This document shows positions 11,578-24,008 of a DNA stretch of 64,000 nt, in pieces (the first letter of the stretch is position 1; each line of letters begins with the position of its first letter). The notes under the pieces are model-generated. The model made no database searches and was not told where the DNA came from. It saw only the letters and a program-made list of their open reading frames with translations. This DNA is from Anadara kagoshimensis (lineage: Eukaryota > Mollusca > Bivalvia > Arcoida > Arcidae): assembly GCA_021292105.1 (NCBI GenBank), contig CM037867.1, forward strand, positions 38,042,771 through 38,106,770. The letters are read 5' to 3'. The translations under genes and the position numbers were made by a program.

Positions 11578-13455
11578 TTGTTAGATTTCCAGATGATTAA
11601 CCATTTTGATTTTCTGTTGTTTCTATGACCTTGACATTTGAACTCATGACCTTCATTTACATATCAAAATGACATATTGTCTATATGGGGTGTCTAGGTT
11701 AGGTTGGTACTCGTATCTACAGTACTTGCATTTCAAAACTGACAAATGTTTAAAAAAGACCTGGTGACATCTTGATGTAAGTGAAATATTCTGGGCTAGA
11801 GAAAAATCTTTCAATCGATCGATAAAGGTGTGGTGGATTGTGCTCAACATGTGACCAGGTAGCTCAATGGCAAAGCATTCTGTTAGTATGGGAAGGTCCC
11901 AGTTTACCATGTGCATTTGTCTCATAGTCTCTTTTCTGTTACAAAGGCAACCATTATCCCATTGGGGCCATGTTGGTTTAATAGATCTTAGTGTAAGAAA
12001 GTTTGTTGGTTTGCTTTCCAAAGGTCTGTTGTTTTCTCTTGGCTCTCCAGTTTCCTCCATCATTCATCATATAACAGCCTTGATAGTGATACAAGTGAAA
12101 ATACTCTTAAGAAGATTAAAATGTAAAGTTAACACACGACGCACGACGGACGATTGCAATAGCTCATCTGAGCCTTTGGCTCAGGTCAGCTAAAACACAT
12201 TTAAATTATACTGGTATATATCTAGACAATCAGTTCGGGAATTGTGGAATGGATTAAAAGTGTTTTACACCCAAGTCTAGATTATTTCACTTGTATTGAG
12301 ACGGTCAGTTCTGAGATGATGGAAGTCTTGAAATTGTGTTTTACTTCCCAGACAAGATATTTTTTCACTTATACCAAGAGTTGGTGAAGTTGAGTATTAA
12401 TGCTTCATACTCGTTAAGATTCTATCACTTATCTTGATGGGTTGGATTAATGGTGTTCTATTTTTAATTACTTCCCAGTCAAGATTCATCAAGATCCTGT
12501 TTCAGGCTGTCAAATTGCTGTCATCCAAACCAGCTGTATATTGATAGGTGGATTTAGTCGATGAACCATCAAAGCTGCAACAGAAAATAAAAACGGACCA
12601 CAAAGCAACGCATTCTAGGATAGAAGTAGATTTCAAGAAATAAAAAAATCTGAATAAATTATATAAATAAGTAGATGAAAATTTAAAATCTCACGAGTGA
12701 TCAACATGATCAAATAGATGAATAAATGAAAGACATGCAAACAGATTTAAAATGATTGTATATTCTGAATCAGTGGATCAATTGAGTGATTGATTGAATT
12801 GATTTTTACATGCAATCAAGAAGATTTCTTTTATATTGAGATATCAACAGCTATTGGTGAAGTTGCAGACATTTATTATGTTCTCACAGCAAGCTGTGAT
12901 GTGGTTTTGATATGTACAACACCTGCCGTGGCACTAGACATCATTTTAACTGCTGAATTCTTGGTAAAATAAGTACCTATTTTTAAGTAGCTGGGATTCG
13001 AATCCACAACCTCCCACATGTGATGCAAGCAATCTAATGATTAAGCTACTGCAGTAGTTTCTGAATGAGTGGAGTAACCCTGTATAATACCCCACTCAAG
13101 ATTCTCAAGGTATAAAAAATAGGTAAATTTTGAAGGTTTCAAGTCTGAGAGGGTGGAGGAAATCAGAGTACCTAAAAAAATACTATTGAGCTGACAATGT
13201 AATTTTTATACTGTGAAGCCAAGGTCCTTGATGATTAAGTTGTCTAAATGTATAAAACACAAGCTGACTGTTATAGATCAGTGTCTCTCAATACCTAGGT
13301 TAGAATCTCACTTCTGAGTGTGAGATGGAGATATCTCAGTAGCTGATAGAATGTTCTTGGAAATAGCAAGGTCCATCAAGAATACACTAAAAATAAGACT
13401 GAACAAATAAGGGGGAAACACATGTTGGGCTACTGATTATAGCAACATTGTCAGT
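11578..13455. repeat. D repeat, copy 1
   Basis: This ~1.9-kb stretch aligns with 16978-18775 at roughly 80-85% identity by eye. Shared blocks include 'tgaactcatgaccttcattt', 'atggggtgtc', 'ggtgtggtggattgtgctca', 'tgtgcatttgtctca' and 'tcaagaatacactaaaa'. A tRNA-like SINE head on the plus strand lies near 11847-11905 (aggtagctcaatggcaaagc). A tRNA-like head on the minus strand lies near 12985-13060, with B box GATTCGAATCC. Unlike copy 2, it carries a ~90-bp insert ending in a hairpin at 12155-12195. Open frames at 11653-12063 and 11867-12193 are chance frames within the repeat. Confidence 0.75.
12155..12195 (+). repeat. Hairpin terminus shared with the 146-bp-unit repeat
   Basis: tagctcatctgagcc, TTT, ggctcaggtcagcta forms a ~15-bp stem. 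It is followed by AAA and preceded by 'acgacgcacgacggacga', matching the end of the element at 10605-11577 (gacgcacgatggacaaag..., then its hairpin). Confidence 0.7.
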
Positions 13456-15192
13456 CATAGGCGTAGGAGCAGGGGGGGGGGGCAGTCCCCCCAAAATGTC
13501 AGAGAAGGTTTAACAGGAAATATCCATCTGGTAACCGATTAATTATCAATTTCATCATTATACTTGTAAACGAGCATCTTAAAATTCACCCTTAGAAACG
13601 GCTCACAGCATCTCCAATGGCAGGGTGGATCCATAATTTTTTGAAAGGTGGGGTTAAGAATGCTAGGTGCGAGCGCCTTCCAGAAACGAGGGTTCAGAAA
13701 TACAGAAATGGGTTGTTATATTACCATTAGGGGGTCTCATCAGTCAATAGGTCTCTCTCTCTCTCAGTGGGGGATTCAGCGGGAGGGGTAGGGGGCATAT
13801 ACCCCCCCTTTTATGTTGCTAATATTGCGCCAGAATGCAGGATTTTTGCGCCATTTTTAAAAAAAATGATGGAGCATGCCCCTAGACCCCCTAGAAAGTT
13901 CGAGCCTTCGACTCTCACATTGTACCATCCGTTTTGAAAGTTCTAGATTCGCCTCTGTCTGTCTGTCTCTCTCTTTTTTTCATTGGACTTAATTATGTCA
14001 TGCAGTTATTTGTACAATTTTGTCTTAATATCTCACTACTTTTTAGTTTCTCACTCAGAACGCTGCAAAATTTTCCGGGGTACCCCCATATATCCATCTC
14101 CAATGAGAGGGTTCATTATGGAACTTGTGTCATACGGTTATTCGATATAATCTTGCCTTGATATCAAAGTATTTTAACCTAACAAAACACCACAAATTAC
14201 ATTAAAATGCGTCTAGACAGGACTTAGTTTTGAAAATTTTACAGGGGAGGCCCCCCCGGACCCCCGCCTATGCGAGGGGTTTAGCACCCCTCTCATACCG
14301 AAGCTAGTCATTTCGTACCATAACCATTTCGTACCCAAATTTACCATTTCTTACCCAACTCTGTTCATTTAGTACCATGCTACATGACCAATTCGTACCC
14401 AACTCTGTCCATTTCGTACCATGCTACATGACCAATTCGTACCCAACTCTGTCCATTTCGTACCATGCTATATGATCAATTCGTACCATAACCATTTCGT
14501 ACCATGACCATTTCGTACCCAACTCTGTCCATTTCGTACCATGTTATATGACCAATTCGTACCATAACCATTTCGTACCATGGCCATTTCGTACCCAAAT
14601 TTTCCATTTCTATGGTACGAAATGACTAGCAAATTGTTATTAAAATAATGCATTCAAAATCTGCAAAATAATACTATTTTGTACTATATTTATAAAATAT
14701 AACGACATTATTTATTGATTATATTAAAAAATGTTCTTCATTAATAAGAATTTATTGAAAGTGTTACTTATTAATATTAATTAGCCTGATATGAAGAACG
14801 GGAAAAAAAGAAAATTGATAAGATTCTCCACTTTATCATTTGGGAATTTCGTGACCGGGCTTTTTTTTGCAATATTTTAGATCTGATGCCCTTAGTTCAG
14901 CAAAACACAAGCTTTTTTTAAGATGTTTATCTTTTTCAGTCTTCATATCATGTTGAGAAAGAGAGAGAAAAACAGAGAGAAAGAGAGACTTACGAAATGG
15001 TAGCAATGTATTGGTAATATATGGTAAAATGGCTCGAGTGTATGGTACAAAATGGACATGGTACGAAATGGTAGTTAATATGGTACGAAATGACTATAAT
15101 TCTCTCATACCCTCCCTGCCTCGTGCCTGTGGCACGACATAGACATAGCTTCAGTTTGCCCCCACCATATTAAAAACCCTCCAACGCCTATG
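13456..15192. mobile_element. DNA-transposon-like element with short TIRs and a 5-bp target duplication
   Basis: The ends are inverted repeats: cataggcgtaggag at the left and ctccaacgcctatg at the right (13 of 14 match). They are flanked on both sides by TCAGT (13451-13455 and 15193-15197). The interior is noncoding, with G- and C-rich runs (ggggggggg..., ccccctagaaag) and further element ends. A second element is nested at 14300-15101. No transposase could be found. Confidence 0.65.
14300..15101. mobile_element. Nested element with terminal arrays of a 'catttcgtacc' motif
   Basis: It is flanked by the direct repeat CTCTCATACC at 14290-14299 and 15102-15111. It begins 'gaagctagtcatttcgtacc' and ends with the inverted 'ggtacgaaatgactataatt', giving an inner TIR of about 16 bp. 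The left third repeats '(c)catttcgtacc(c/a)' and 'caattcgtacc' many times; the right end holds inverted units. The central ~400 bp is AT-rich and noncoding. Confidence 0.7.
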
Positions 15193-15439
15193 TCAGTCTC
15201 TCAATGTGAACACTAAAAGGTGTTGAGAGCTGTGTATTGACACTGTGATGTCAGTTGGGCATTTTTTTACATCTATGATAATGCCTAAAAGATTCAGAAA
15301 ATTCTGAAAATAATCAGGTACTCCACCGTCCTTGCATTAATTTGATTTACATTTTTGTCATTTATTTTTATTATTGATTTATTTAAAAAATAGCTTGAAC
15401 TTAAGCCTTGTCATTATCGAATGAGCTGCCTTATTGTGG
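15193..15439. other. Spacer between the TIR element and R copy 2
   Basis: Noncoding, AT-rich. It includes a small 'gtgttgagagctgtgtattg' block; nothing recognised. Confidence 0.4.
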
Positions 15440-16690
15440 ATAAGTCAAAGTACCGAAGGACCAAATAAATTGCTGAGTTGTCCAAGGAACAACTGTTGCC
15501 GAGGGGCCGAGAGTTGGGCCGCTAAGTGTTTAACTTTCGACATGCCTGTACATAAGTAGCTTCTGCTTGCTGTCGATCTAGGACTCTAATCAGATAATTA
15601 CTCCGAGTAATCACTTTGTCTGGTTTCACAAAGTTTACATATAAACAAAAAACATGATCCTTGCCTAATATTTAATCATCGACTTCGTGGTGAATGTCCT
15701 GCAGCGCTCAAAATTATCATCTGACTTCAATCAAATCAATCTTCCATAACCAGCTTGTTGATCAAGTATATTCCGCCGTTGACTTGGAGAACTAACGTTG
15801 CTATTTCTTCTAAGCGCATCCTCAACAGACTTTTGCAACCCAGATATTCGTCAGTTTATCGCATATATGTACACTTTCAAGTAGACAGCCGTTTTTGATC
15901 TATAAACAAAATGGCTTCTTGTGTAGATATCTCGAGATGCCGAACGCTGATTGGTTAAGTGATGCATTGAACTCTGTTGACCTTGTCATTGAAATCGTAC
16001 GATTTACCACGTGCATTTCGGCGGACTTTTGTATATTGGAAGACAGGATTGAATTTAAACATTAATATTACATTTTTGCATAGAATAGAAAGAATATAAG
16101 AATACCGTTATTTTCTTAATACTTTAAAATATATTTTGACCAATTTTCAAGTTGATATATAACTGAAGTGGCGTTTCAAAACAAGAAGTTTAATGCGGAA
16201 AAAAATCATTCAGCGGCTGCACGTGCCGGTTCGCAGATTTTTTTTAAGTTTTATGATAGGGTCGACTTTAAACACTTATTGTGGATTTTGTGTACAAGAT
16301 AGAAAAATATAAAAATACCGTTTTTTCCGCAAGATCTGAAACTTTTATAGGTCAATGGACGACGTTTTGGTACAATGAACGACTATTGAACAGGAGTGCG
16401 TTAAACTTGATTGTTTTCTAAAAAATCCATTTTTTGCATTTTTGACCCAAAAAGTAAGTATGACCCGGGATTGTCCCATAAATTTCACCAATTTAGATAG
16501 CTAGATCGCATCAGACCCCATAACCTCTGAAATTTTTATCAAAATCGTATGAAGCTTTCTGTCCTTCCTCAAAAGTGCTGTAATACGCGGCAAAAATGGA
16601 GAAAGTTGTCGCCTTTATCATTTCACATCCAGAGGATGTTCCGAATGAATTCGGAACTAATCCTCTAGATTGTTCCATTCTTTATTCCAA
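15440..16690. repeat. R repeat, copy 2 (most complete)
   Basis: Aligns with 10248-10609 over its first half and with 20655-21915 throughout. Landmarks are 'gccgaacgctgattggttaa', 'cgtacgatttaccacgtgca', 'gcggctgcacgtgccggttc' and the end block 'cacatccagaggatgttccg'. Noncoding; the family is not recognised. Confidence 0.75.
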
Positions 16691-17075
16691 TATACATGCC
16701 TGTACAAAAAGTTTTTAGTTTTCCCGATAATTAACCATTTCAGTATTTTTTTGCATCTGTGACGTTGACCTTTTAATCAAAGACCTTCATCTTTACAGGA
16801 AAATGACAATTGTATCAATACCTACATTGTTCAAATATACATGTTACATAAAAGATAATTAACCATTTACATATTTTTATCTATGACGTTGACCTTTGAA
16901 CTCATGCCCTTCATTTAAATATCAAAATGACATTGTACCAATACCTACAATTTTATAATATACAGCCTATACATGTATAAAGTTGATAGTTTTCAGATAA
17001 TTAACCATTTCTACATTCTATTGCATCTTTGGCCTTGACCTTTGAACTCATGACCTTCATTTATTTATCAAAATG
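16690..17075 (+). repeat. About three ~145-bp tandem units preceding D copy 2
   Basis: Units share 'gataattaaccattt', 'gaccttgacctttgaactca' (with variants), 'cccttcattt' or 'accttcattt' and 'caatacctacaatt'. They have the length and 'gaccttgacc' flavour of the 10605-11480 units without being the same sequence. Confidence 0.6.
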
Positions 17076-18775
17076 TCAATGAAGACTGGAGTATATAAAG
17101 ATACTGAAGGAAAAAATTTGCTAATCCCCCCATCCACCAGTGGCTGCCTTAAAGACTATGGGGGATGTGAGCTACATTGTCCATATGGGGTGTCCAGGTT
17201 AGATTGGTACTCGTGTCTGTATATACAGTACTTGCCTGTCTATACTGACCTGGTGTCATCTTGATATAAGTGAAATATTCTGGACTAGAAAAAACCCTAT
17301 TCAAGCGATCAAGGTGTGGTGGATTGTGCTCAACAGGTGACCAGGTAGCTTAATGGCAAAGCATCCTGCTAGTATGGGAAGGTCCCAGATTCGAAGGACA
17401 TGTATATGGGTTTTCCATGTGCATTTGTCTCAGAGACTCTTTTCTGTTACAAAGGTATCAACCACTATGCAACCATTACCTCAGTAAGAGCATGTTGGTT
17501 TGACAGATCTTAGTGTGAGAAAGTTTGTTGGTTTGCTTTCCAAAGGCCTGTGGTTTTCTCTCGGCACTCCAGTTTCCTCCACCAATCACTATATAACTGC
17601 CTTGATATAAGTGAAAATACTCTCAAAACCAGTTTTTAAACTGGCATGTATCTAGACAACCAGTTTTGGAATGGTGGCAAAGGATTAAATGTGTTTTACA
17701 CCCAAGTCAAGATTCTTCCAGTTTTGGTTGGTGTAGTAGAGTATTGATGCGTCATACCTGTCAAGATTCTATCACTTACATAGAGACGGTTAGTTCCAAC
17801 ATGATGGAGTGGAGTAATGGTGTTTTTTATTTAGTTACTTCCCAGTCAAGATTCTTTTTCAGGTTCTCAAATTGCTGCCATCCAAACCAGCTGTATATTG
17901 ATAGGTGGGTTTAGTCGATAAACCATCAAAACTGCAACAGAAAGTTAAAACGGACCACAAAGAAACGCATTATATTCAAAAATAAAAGTAGATTTCAATA
18001 AAATAAAAAACCTTATTAAATTATAAATAAGTCCATAAAAATTTAAAAGTCACTAGTGATCAACATGATCAAAAGCATAGATATGCAAACAGATGTAAAA
18101 TATTTGTACATGTATTTCTGAATGAGTGGATTGGTTTATTGAATGATTTTACATGCAGTCAAGAGTATTTCTTCTATATTGAGACATCACCAAATATTGG
18201 TTAAGTGACAGAAATTTTATAATTTGAAGTTCTTGGGGCAAGATGCAGTGAGGGCACACCTGTCATGACAACGAACACCAGTTTTTAAAGTCTGTTCATT
18301 TCTAATTGCTTGATACAATAACAGTCACTACCTATTTTCAAGTGACAGGGATTAAAACCCACGACCTCCCACATATGGAGCAAGCACTCTAACGATTGAG
18401 CTACCGCAGTGATTTTTGAATGAGTGGAGTAATGCTGTTTAATACCCCACTCAAAATTCAAGAGGTAAATTCTGCAAGGGTGGAGGAAATCAAAGTACCT
18501 GAAGTAATCGAGTCTTCACCTAGTGAGCTGACAATGTAATTTTTATAAAGTGACTAAATTGATTAAGTTGTCTAAAAAGGAAAGCACAAGCTGACTGTTA
18601 TAGATCTGTGTCTCAATAACCAAGTTAAAATCCCACTTTGAGTTTGTACTTCTGAGTGGGATATGAACTCGGTAACTAATAAAATGTTCTTGGAAATAAC
18701 CAGGTCCATCAAGAATACACTAAAAGCAAGACTGAAAAATAAAGGGGAAACACATATTGGGTTACTGATTATATT
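16978..18775. repeat. D repeat, copy 2
   Basis: Partner of 11578-13455. It carries a plus-strand tRNA-like head at about 17338-17400 (aggtagcttaatggcaaagc; cagattcgaaggac). It also carries a minus-strand tRNA-like head at about 18330-18415 (GCGGTAGCTCAATCGTTAGA on the minus strand). Two SINE relics therefore face each other inside the repeat. It lacks the hairpin insert of copy 1. Confidence 0.75.
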
Positions 18776-19389
18776 ACTTCTGGCTTGGGATGGGTACCAA
18801 TAATAAATACCAAATTGGTGCCCAGTGGTGTGGTAGCAAATCACAATCTACATTAGCTTATCAGTAATATGCAATTCACATTCTGAAATATACCGGTAAC
18901 TTAGATTTCAAAAATAATAATTAACATAACATACACGACACATGCACACTTTTGTAATCTTATATATTAGAAGTCGTCTAAAATAAGGAAGGAATCTAGT
19001 ACAAAGGCGTAGCTGGGCATGTGCCCATATGACCTTGCGAAAGTTAATTTTGTCAAATATGTTAAAAATAATTCTATGACAGTTATATTTTATTATTTTA
19101 AAACTTGAAAGCAAAACAAAAATTAACCCAATGCATATGAATCAATATACAATTCAGTTATACCAAAATCATGATCGTTTGAATTTGTTTTGGGGTTTAA
19201 TCGGAACTTACTAGCCAAATAGTCTAAGTTCGAGTCATGCTAGACAAGGTCTTGTGGCAAATGTGTACATTTTACAGTTCAGCAATTAAAACTGTACTAA
19301 CTTTACTGCTTAGATAGAGAAAAAGATTCATGATGGGTTGTAAACTGAGGGAAACACACAAATTTTGCACAGTGCCTTGACAAGGAATT
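18776..19389. other. Noncoding stretch
   Basis: Nothing recognised apart from AT-rich DNA. Short open frames here show no domain. Confidence 0.4.
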
Positions 19390-19649
19390 CTGGTCAACTC
19401 GCCCTCACTATATACCAACTCGCCCCCAATTATCTTAAAGTCAACACCAACTCGCCCCCAACTTTTACCAACTCGCCCCAATATAAAAAATTAATAATAA
19501 TAATATATAATCATAATAATAATAAATTTTTATTCTGTTCATTAAAAAATTAATTTTTGCATTTTCCAGTGTTTATTGTTTTTACAATCCATCAAACAAC
19601 ATTGTCACAGTGAACTTAATTTTTTGGTTTTTTTTTTAAAAATATTATT

Positions 19650-19686
<37 letters not shown>

Positions 19687-20215
19687 TTATCTGCACATTT
19701 TATCACCGGAAATTGTCGTGTGTTGACAGTGTGTTATGGCTTAGTGTGAATTTATGCAAACATGTTTATTTTGACTAAATGATTCACAAGCAGTTGATCA
19801 CACAACCTTTGGCTTCGTTTTCATTTTCAATATTTCAAAAGTTCAAAAGATATTAAAAAAAAATATTTTGACCAATAACATTATCGACAACGATTTCAGA
19901 TTCATGTATAAATGAGCTGAGATTAGAAATGAAATTCATCATCTTTCATATAACGTTGCGATGGACACGACAGGCAAAATGTGTGAAGGGGAAGCAACAT
20001 GCATTGCAGTGTGATAAATGTGATTGTTGGACCCACAGACTTTGACAGAATGGCGATTTACACCCCACCAAGATCTTGCCCGCAATTCATTTACCTAGGC
20101 AGTCACGTCCCGAGATAATGAGAAAAATGGAGAAATCCCCCAAAAAACTGATTCACTTTGACAAGCAAACTTGGTAATGTCAAGAGGGCGAGTTAGTTAG
20201 GGGCGAGTTGACCAG
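19390..20215. mobile_element. MITE-like element with 15-bp perfect TIRs and repeated 'aactcgccc' units
   Basis: CTGGTCAACTCGCCC at 19390-19404 is perfectly inverted at 20201-20215. Further 'accaactcgcccc' units follow inside the left end, and 'gagggcgagtt' and 'ggggcgagtt' units lie at the right end. The centre has an (AAT)n-type microsatellite near 19655-19682. No clear target duplication was found. Confidence 0.75.
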
Positions 20216-20654
20216 CTACCCACTGGTCACTTCAAGATTTTCAAAGGAAATCTCATAAATCAACGAAACCCAGATTTCATCATATTTACTTGTCCATATT
20301 TAACAGATCAACCATTTCCCTGCAACTAACAACACTGATATTTGAATAAAATATGTCAAAATATCATGAAAATTAGATACCAAGTATCGATGGAGACAAA
20401 TGCTTTGCTTTTGAAAAAATAATACTAAAATTTTTTTGTAGATAACGATATATATTTATGGAAAATGTAATATTTTTGTTATATTTTGTTCAAAATTTTA
20501 TGGGGAGCATGCCCCCATACCCCCTAGAAAAATCCGCCTACATGTATACTTCGCGTTTACAGTGCATATATTATTTACCAACAAGTTCAACTACCCCCAC
20601 CCCTCCTTTGTAGCAGGTGCACCGCTTTATTTCTCCAGCTAATAAGAGTACAGG
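20216..20654. other. Spacer holding a G/C-run element end
   Basis: Near 20500-20525 'ggggagcatgcccccatacc' and 'ccctagaaa' resemble the block at 13871-13900 ('ggagcatgcccctagacccc'), so this is probably the end of a related element. The rest is unremarkable. Confidence 0.4.
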
Positions 20655-21915
20655 ATTGACAGCACAAAGTGCCGAGACCCCCGAATTAGTTGCCGAGCTA
20701 TCGACAACTCCAGTTGCTGAGAGATGAACGGCTCAGTGTTCGACAAGCCTGTACTGTAGAAATGGCACATTGTTCGAAGAGTAGGTTCTGTTTGATGCCG
20801 ATCTCGGGATCTAAAAAGCAAATTACTTGGAGTAACCACTTTGTCTGGTTTCACGAACGTTTCACATAAACAAAACCCATGGTCTAACAATACTAACCTG
20901 ACATTATATTGCTGAAAAATCCTTCTGCCAGTTCTGGTAAATCCACGCATCACAAATGAATGTTTGTTTCTGTTATACTTCCCTCCGTTTATTGGAGAAC
21001 TAACATGATCGTCATTACAAGCGTACCCTTACAGTCCGACCGTCTATTTGTCAGAGTATCGGATATAGCCTAAAGTAAACTTTTAAGTTTCAACGCCATG
21101 TTTTGTCTGCAGTTCAAGTTCAAAATGGCTTCTGTCTTGGGCAGTTGGGTAGAGTTCGAGTTGCCGAACGCTGATTGGTTAAGTGATGCATTGAACTTTG
21201 AACTTGTCATTGAAATCGTACGATTTACCACGTGCATTTCAGCGGACTTTAGTATATTGGAAGACAGGGTTGAATTTAAACATTAATACTGCATTTTTGC
21301 ATAAAATAGAAAGAATATAAGGATACCGTTATTTTCTTAATACTTAAAATATATTTTGACCAATTTTCAAGTTGATAACTGAAGTGGCGTTTCAAAACAA
21401 GCTGTTTAATGCGGAAAAAATTGATTCAGCGGCTGCACGTGCCGGTTCGCGGATTTTTTTTTATTTTTATGATAGGGTCGACTTTAAACACTTATTATGG
21501 ATTTTGTGTACAAGATAGAAAAAATATAAAAATACCGTTTTCTCCGCAAGATCTTAAACTTGTTCGGTCAATAGACGACTTTTTCGTACAATTAACGGTT
21601 ATTGAACAGGAGTGCATTAAACTTAATTTTTTTCAGAAAAATCCGATTTTTGCATTTTTGGCCCTAAAAATAAGTATGATCCGGAATTTTCCAAAAAAAA
21701 AAAAAATCACCAATTTAGAAAGCTAGATCGCATCAGACTCCATAACCTCTGAAAGTTTTATCAAAATCGTATGAAGCTTTCTCATCGTTCCCAAAAGTGC
21801 TGTAATACGCGGCAAAAAAGGAGAAAGTTGTCGCCTTTATCATTTCACATCCAGAGGATGTTCCGAATAAATTCGAAACTAATCCTCTAGATTGTTCCAT
21901 TCTTTACATGTCTAG
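20655..21915. repeat. R repeat, copy 3 (diverged)
   Basis: The first ~400 bp is clearly diverged from copies 1 and 2. The second part (from 'atggcttctgtc' to 'cctctagattgttccattct') aligns closely with 15905-16690. It is not followed by a D repeat. Confidence 0.7.
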
Positions 21916-22710
21916 ATTCGGACTTTTTTGCCGCATCAGACAATCCTAGAAATATAATTTTCAATTTTTTGCACGAACTTTTTGTTTGAAACACAAAAGT
22001 TTGTTCTGTGCATTTCGATACGTCGACCTCGATCTGAAGGCAAAGTATACAGCGAGTCTATTTTGATATGAGGGTAAAAATAGGTCGTCAAAGTTATACA
22101 TCGAGTTGTATTTTGATATATGGGTAATTGTAACGAAAAAGCGTTAGACGGCATGATTATACGCATAAGGTGATACGCTATTTACTATATGCGTTATCAA
22201 AACCCGTCCGTGTTTATTAACACTCTGCAATCAGATCGTTGACGACTTATGGTATCCTTAAACAAAAATGAATTAATTTGTTTATTACCTGTAGCTAATA
22301 ATTAACTTTAAGGCTTTTGTTCGATTTTGTTATTCACTTACAGTTATATAAATACTAGACACCTATCTTGAAGTTTAGATATGGCACATTCTTGACGGTT
22401 CTATTTGACACTTAAAAGATAGGCAAACCCATATAGAAGTCAAGGAAAAAACAAATATGTTTATAAGCTCAAATGAGTTCTGGTGTTTTCAATTCCTTAA
22501 ATAATTGAACAAACAAAATGTCACTTTTGTTCCCAAAGGTTCACTTAAGAATATATACTTTCTAGAATACACTTACTTTCTAGGTTATTCAAAAATTTAC
22601 CGCGAGACAGTTTTCAAATAGTGTTTTTCGACATGTCTTCTTTAAGTACTAGTAATTTGTATAGCTGTCAGGAGTTATAGAAAGCAAATAGTGAGACTAA
22701 TAAAATCTTG
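21916..22710. other. Noncoding stretch
   Basis: No gene, RNA or repeat copy could be supported. Confidence 0.4.
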
Positions 22711-22814
22711 CACCAGTAACAGGGTAAGACAGAGATTTCTCAAACGAGGATGAATATTTTCTTGTCCAGAACGAGCTTTAGCAAAGCCATTCTAGTCTTA
22801 CCCTGTTACTGGTG
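22711..22814. repeat. Palindromic element with 20-bp perfect inverted ends
   Basis: caccagtaacagggtaagac at 22711-22730 is perfectly inverted at 22795-22814. Total length is 104 bp with no coding content. It resembles the other short hairpin elements in this window in size and shape, not in sequence. Confidence 0.8.
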
Positions 22815-23199
22815 TTGGATTCTTGCAACATAAAACATGATTTGTAATAAAAAAAACTTGCATCAAACGTTTAACTTTCATGTCACTACCCGTGCCTACC
22901 GAAAATGACGTAGTAAATTTTTGTTGACGTTCTCACATAAAATTATTATGACGTCATCAATTAAGCGTGTGTGTCTGTGTATGTGTGTGTCCCGAGAAAG
23001 TCCTAGGACATTGCTCCCCTGGTAATATTTTTTAAATTTCAAAGTCATAATAATATGCAATTTCCTGCAATTGAGAAATACACTTAACATTTAAAACCTA
23101 AGAATTTTTTCATAAATTATGTGCTCACAACAAGGCAGTTGTCGTTATTAGTTTATATGATTTTAAAATCCCTATATAGTGTAATACATCGTTTATATT

Positions 23200-23540
23200 G
23201 AAACACATTTTATTGGATGTTTTCAGATTCACTTTTCATGTATATAATAACTGAGGTATTTCCTAAACTATCAGCATGTAACAGTCTCTTCAATTGCGAT
23301 GCACCCCTGTGATAATACTATTGTCGCCTATGACAACCTAGTATAAGGGAGATAACTAGGTATGATAAAATAATAATTGCTCTCTAGGTTTGTGGCTATT
23401 CAGAATTGTCACCCTTTAAAAGGGATGTCAACCTCTAGATATGGCAATTCCCTCGGGTAACATTCCTTCTTAAAGGTAAATATTCTGAATATCCACATAC
23501 CTAGAATGCATTTATTGTATATAATTATTTCCAAAAATAA
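23200..23540. repeat. Repeat C, left of the satellite, containing a palindrome
   Basis: Two blocks (23200-23365 and 23371-23517) match 32985-33150 and 33505-33650 on the other side of the satellite ('tgtgataatactatt', 'gaggtatttcct' versus 'gagatatttcct', 'tccacatacctaga'). The second block is itself a palindrome: 'tctctaggtttgtggctatt' mirrors 'atccacatacctagaatg'. Confidence 0.65.
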
Positions 23541-24008
23541 ATCCAAACTTAATTTCATGTAGTACTTGAGTTTTCGTGCAAGTATTTACGATTTTCTTTG
23601 CACCAATGCACACTTATTGTGACCTTCAAAGCTAGTACTATACCTAAAATCTCCCAGTTACAAATTACAGGTCGCTCGGCCAACTACTCTGACTCCGAAC
23701 CACCAATTACAGCGAACCTTGGGTTGAATATTAACACATTAACCTTACCAAAATGTGATGTCATATGTAATAGTAGGTCTGCGCAGTTTATAATTATCAT
23801 ATATTTGATCATTTACTGATGATATTATAGAACGCTAATGGTTTAATAACGCAAAAGTTATTGCATGCTTACATTAAAACTATATTGCGTAATCACCCGA
23901 AAGGTATGTTGTTAGTTATTGCGTGCTTATACAAAAGCTAACGACCATTCACACAAAAGTCAATTCGTTCTCACTCTAAAGCTATGATGTAAGCTCACAC
24001 TAAAGCTT

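Noticed and set aside
11653-12193. Open frames of 136 and 108 codons on opposite strands
   Set aside because: They overlap each other inside the D repeat and are not preserved in its second copy.
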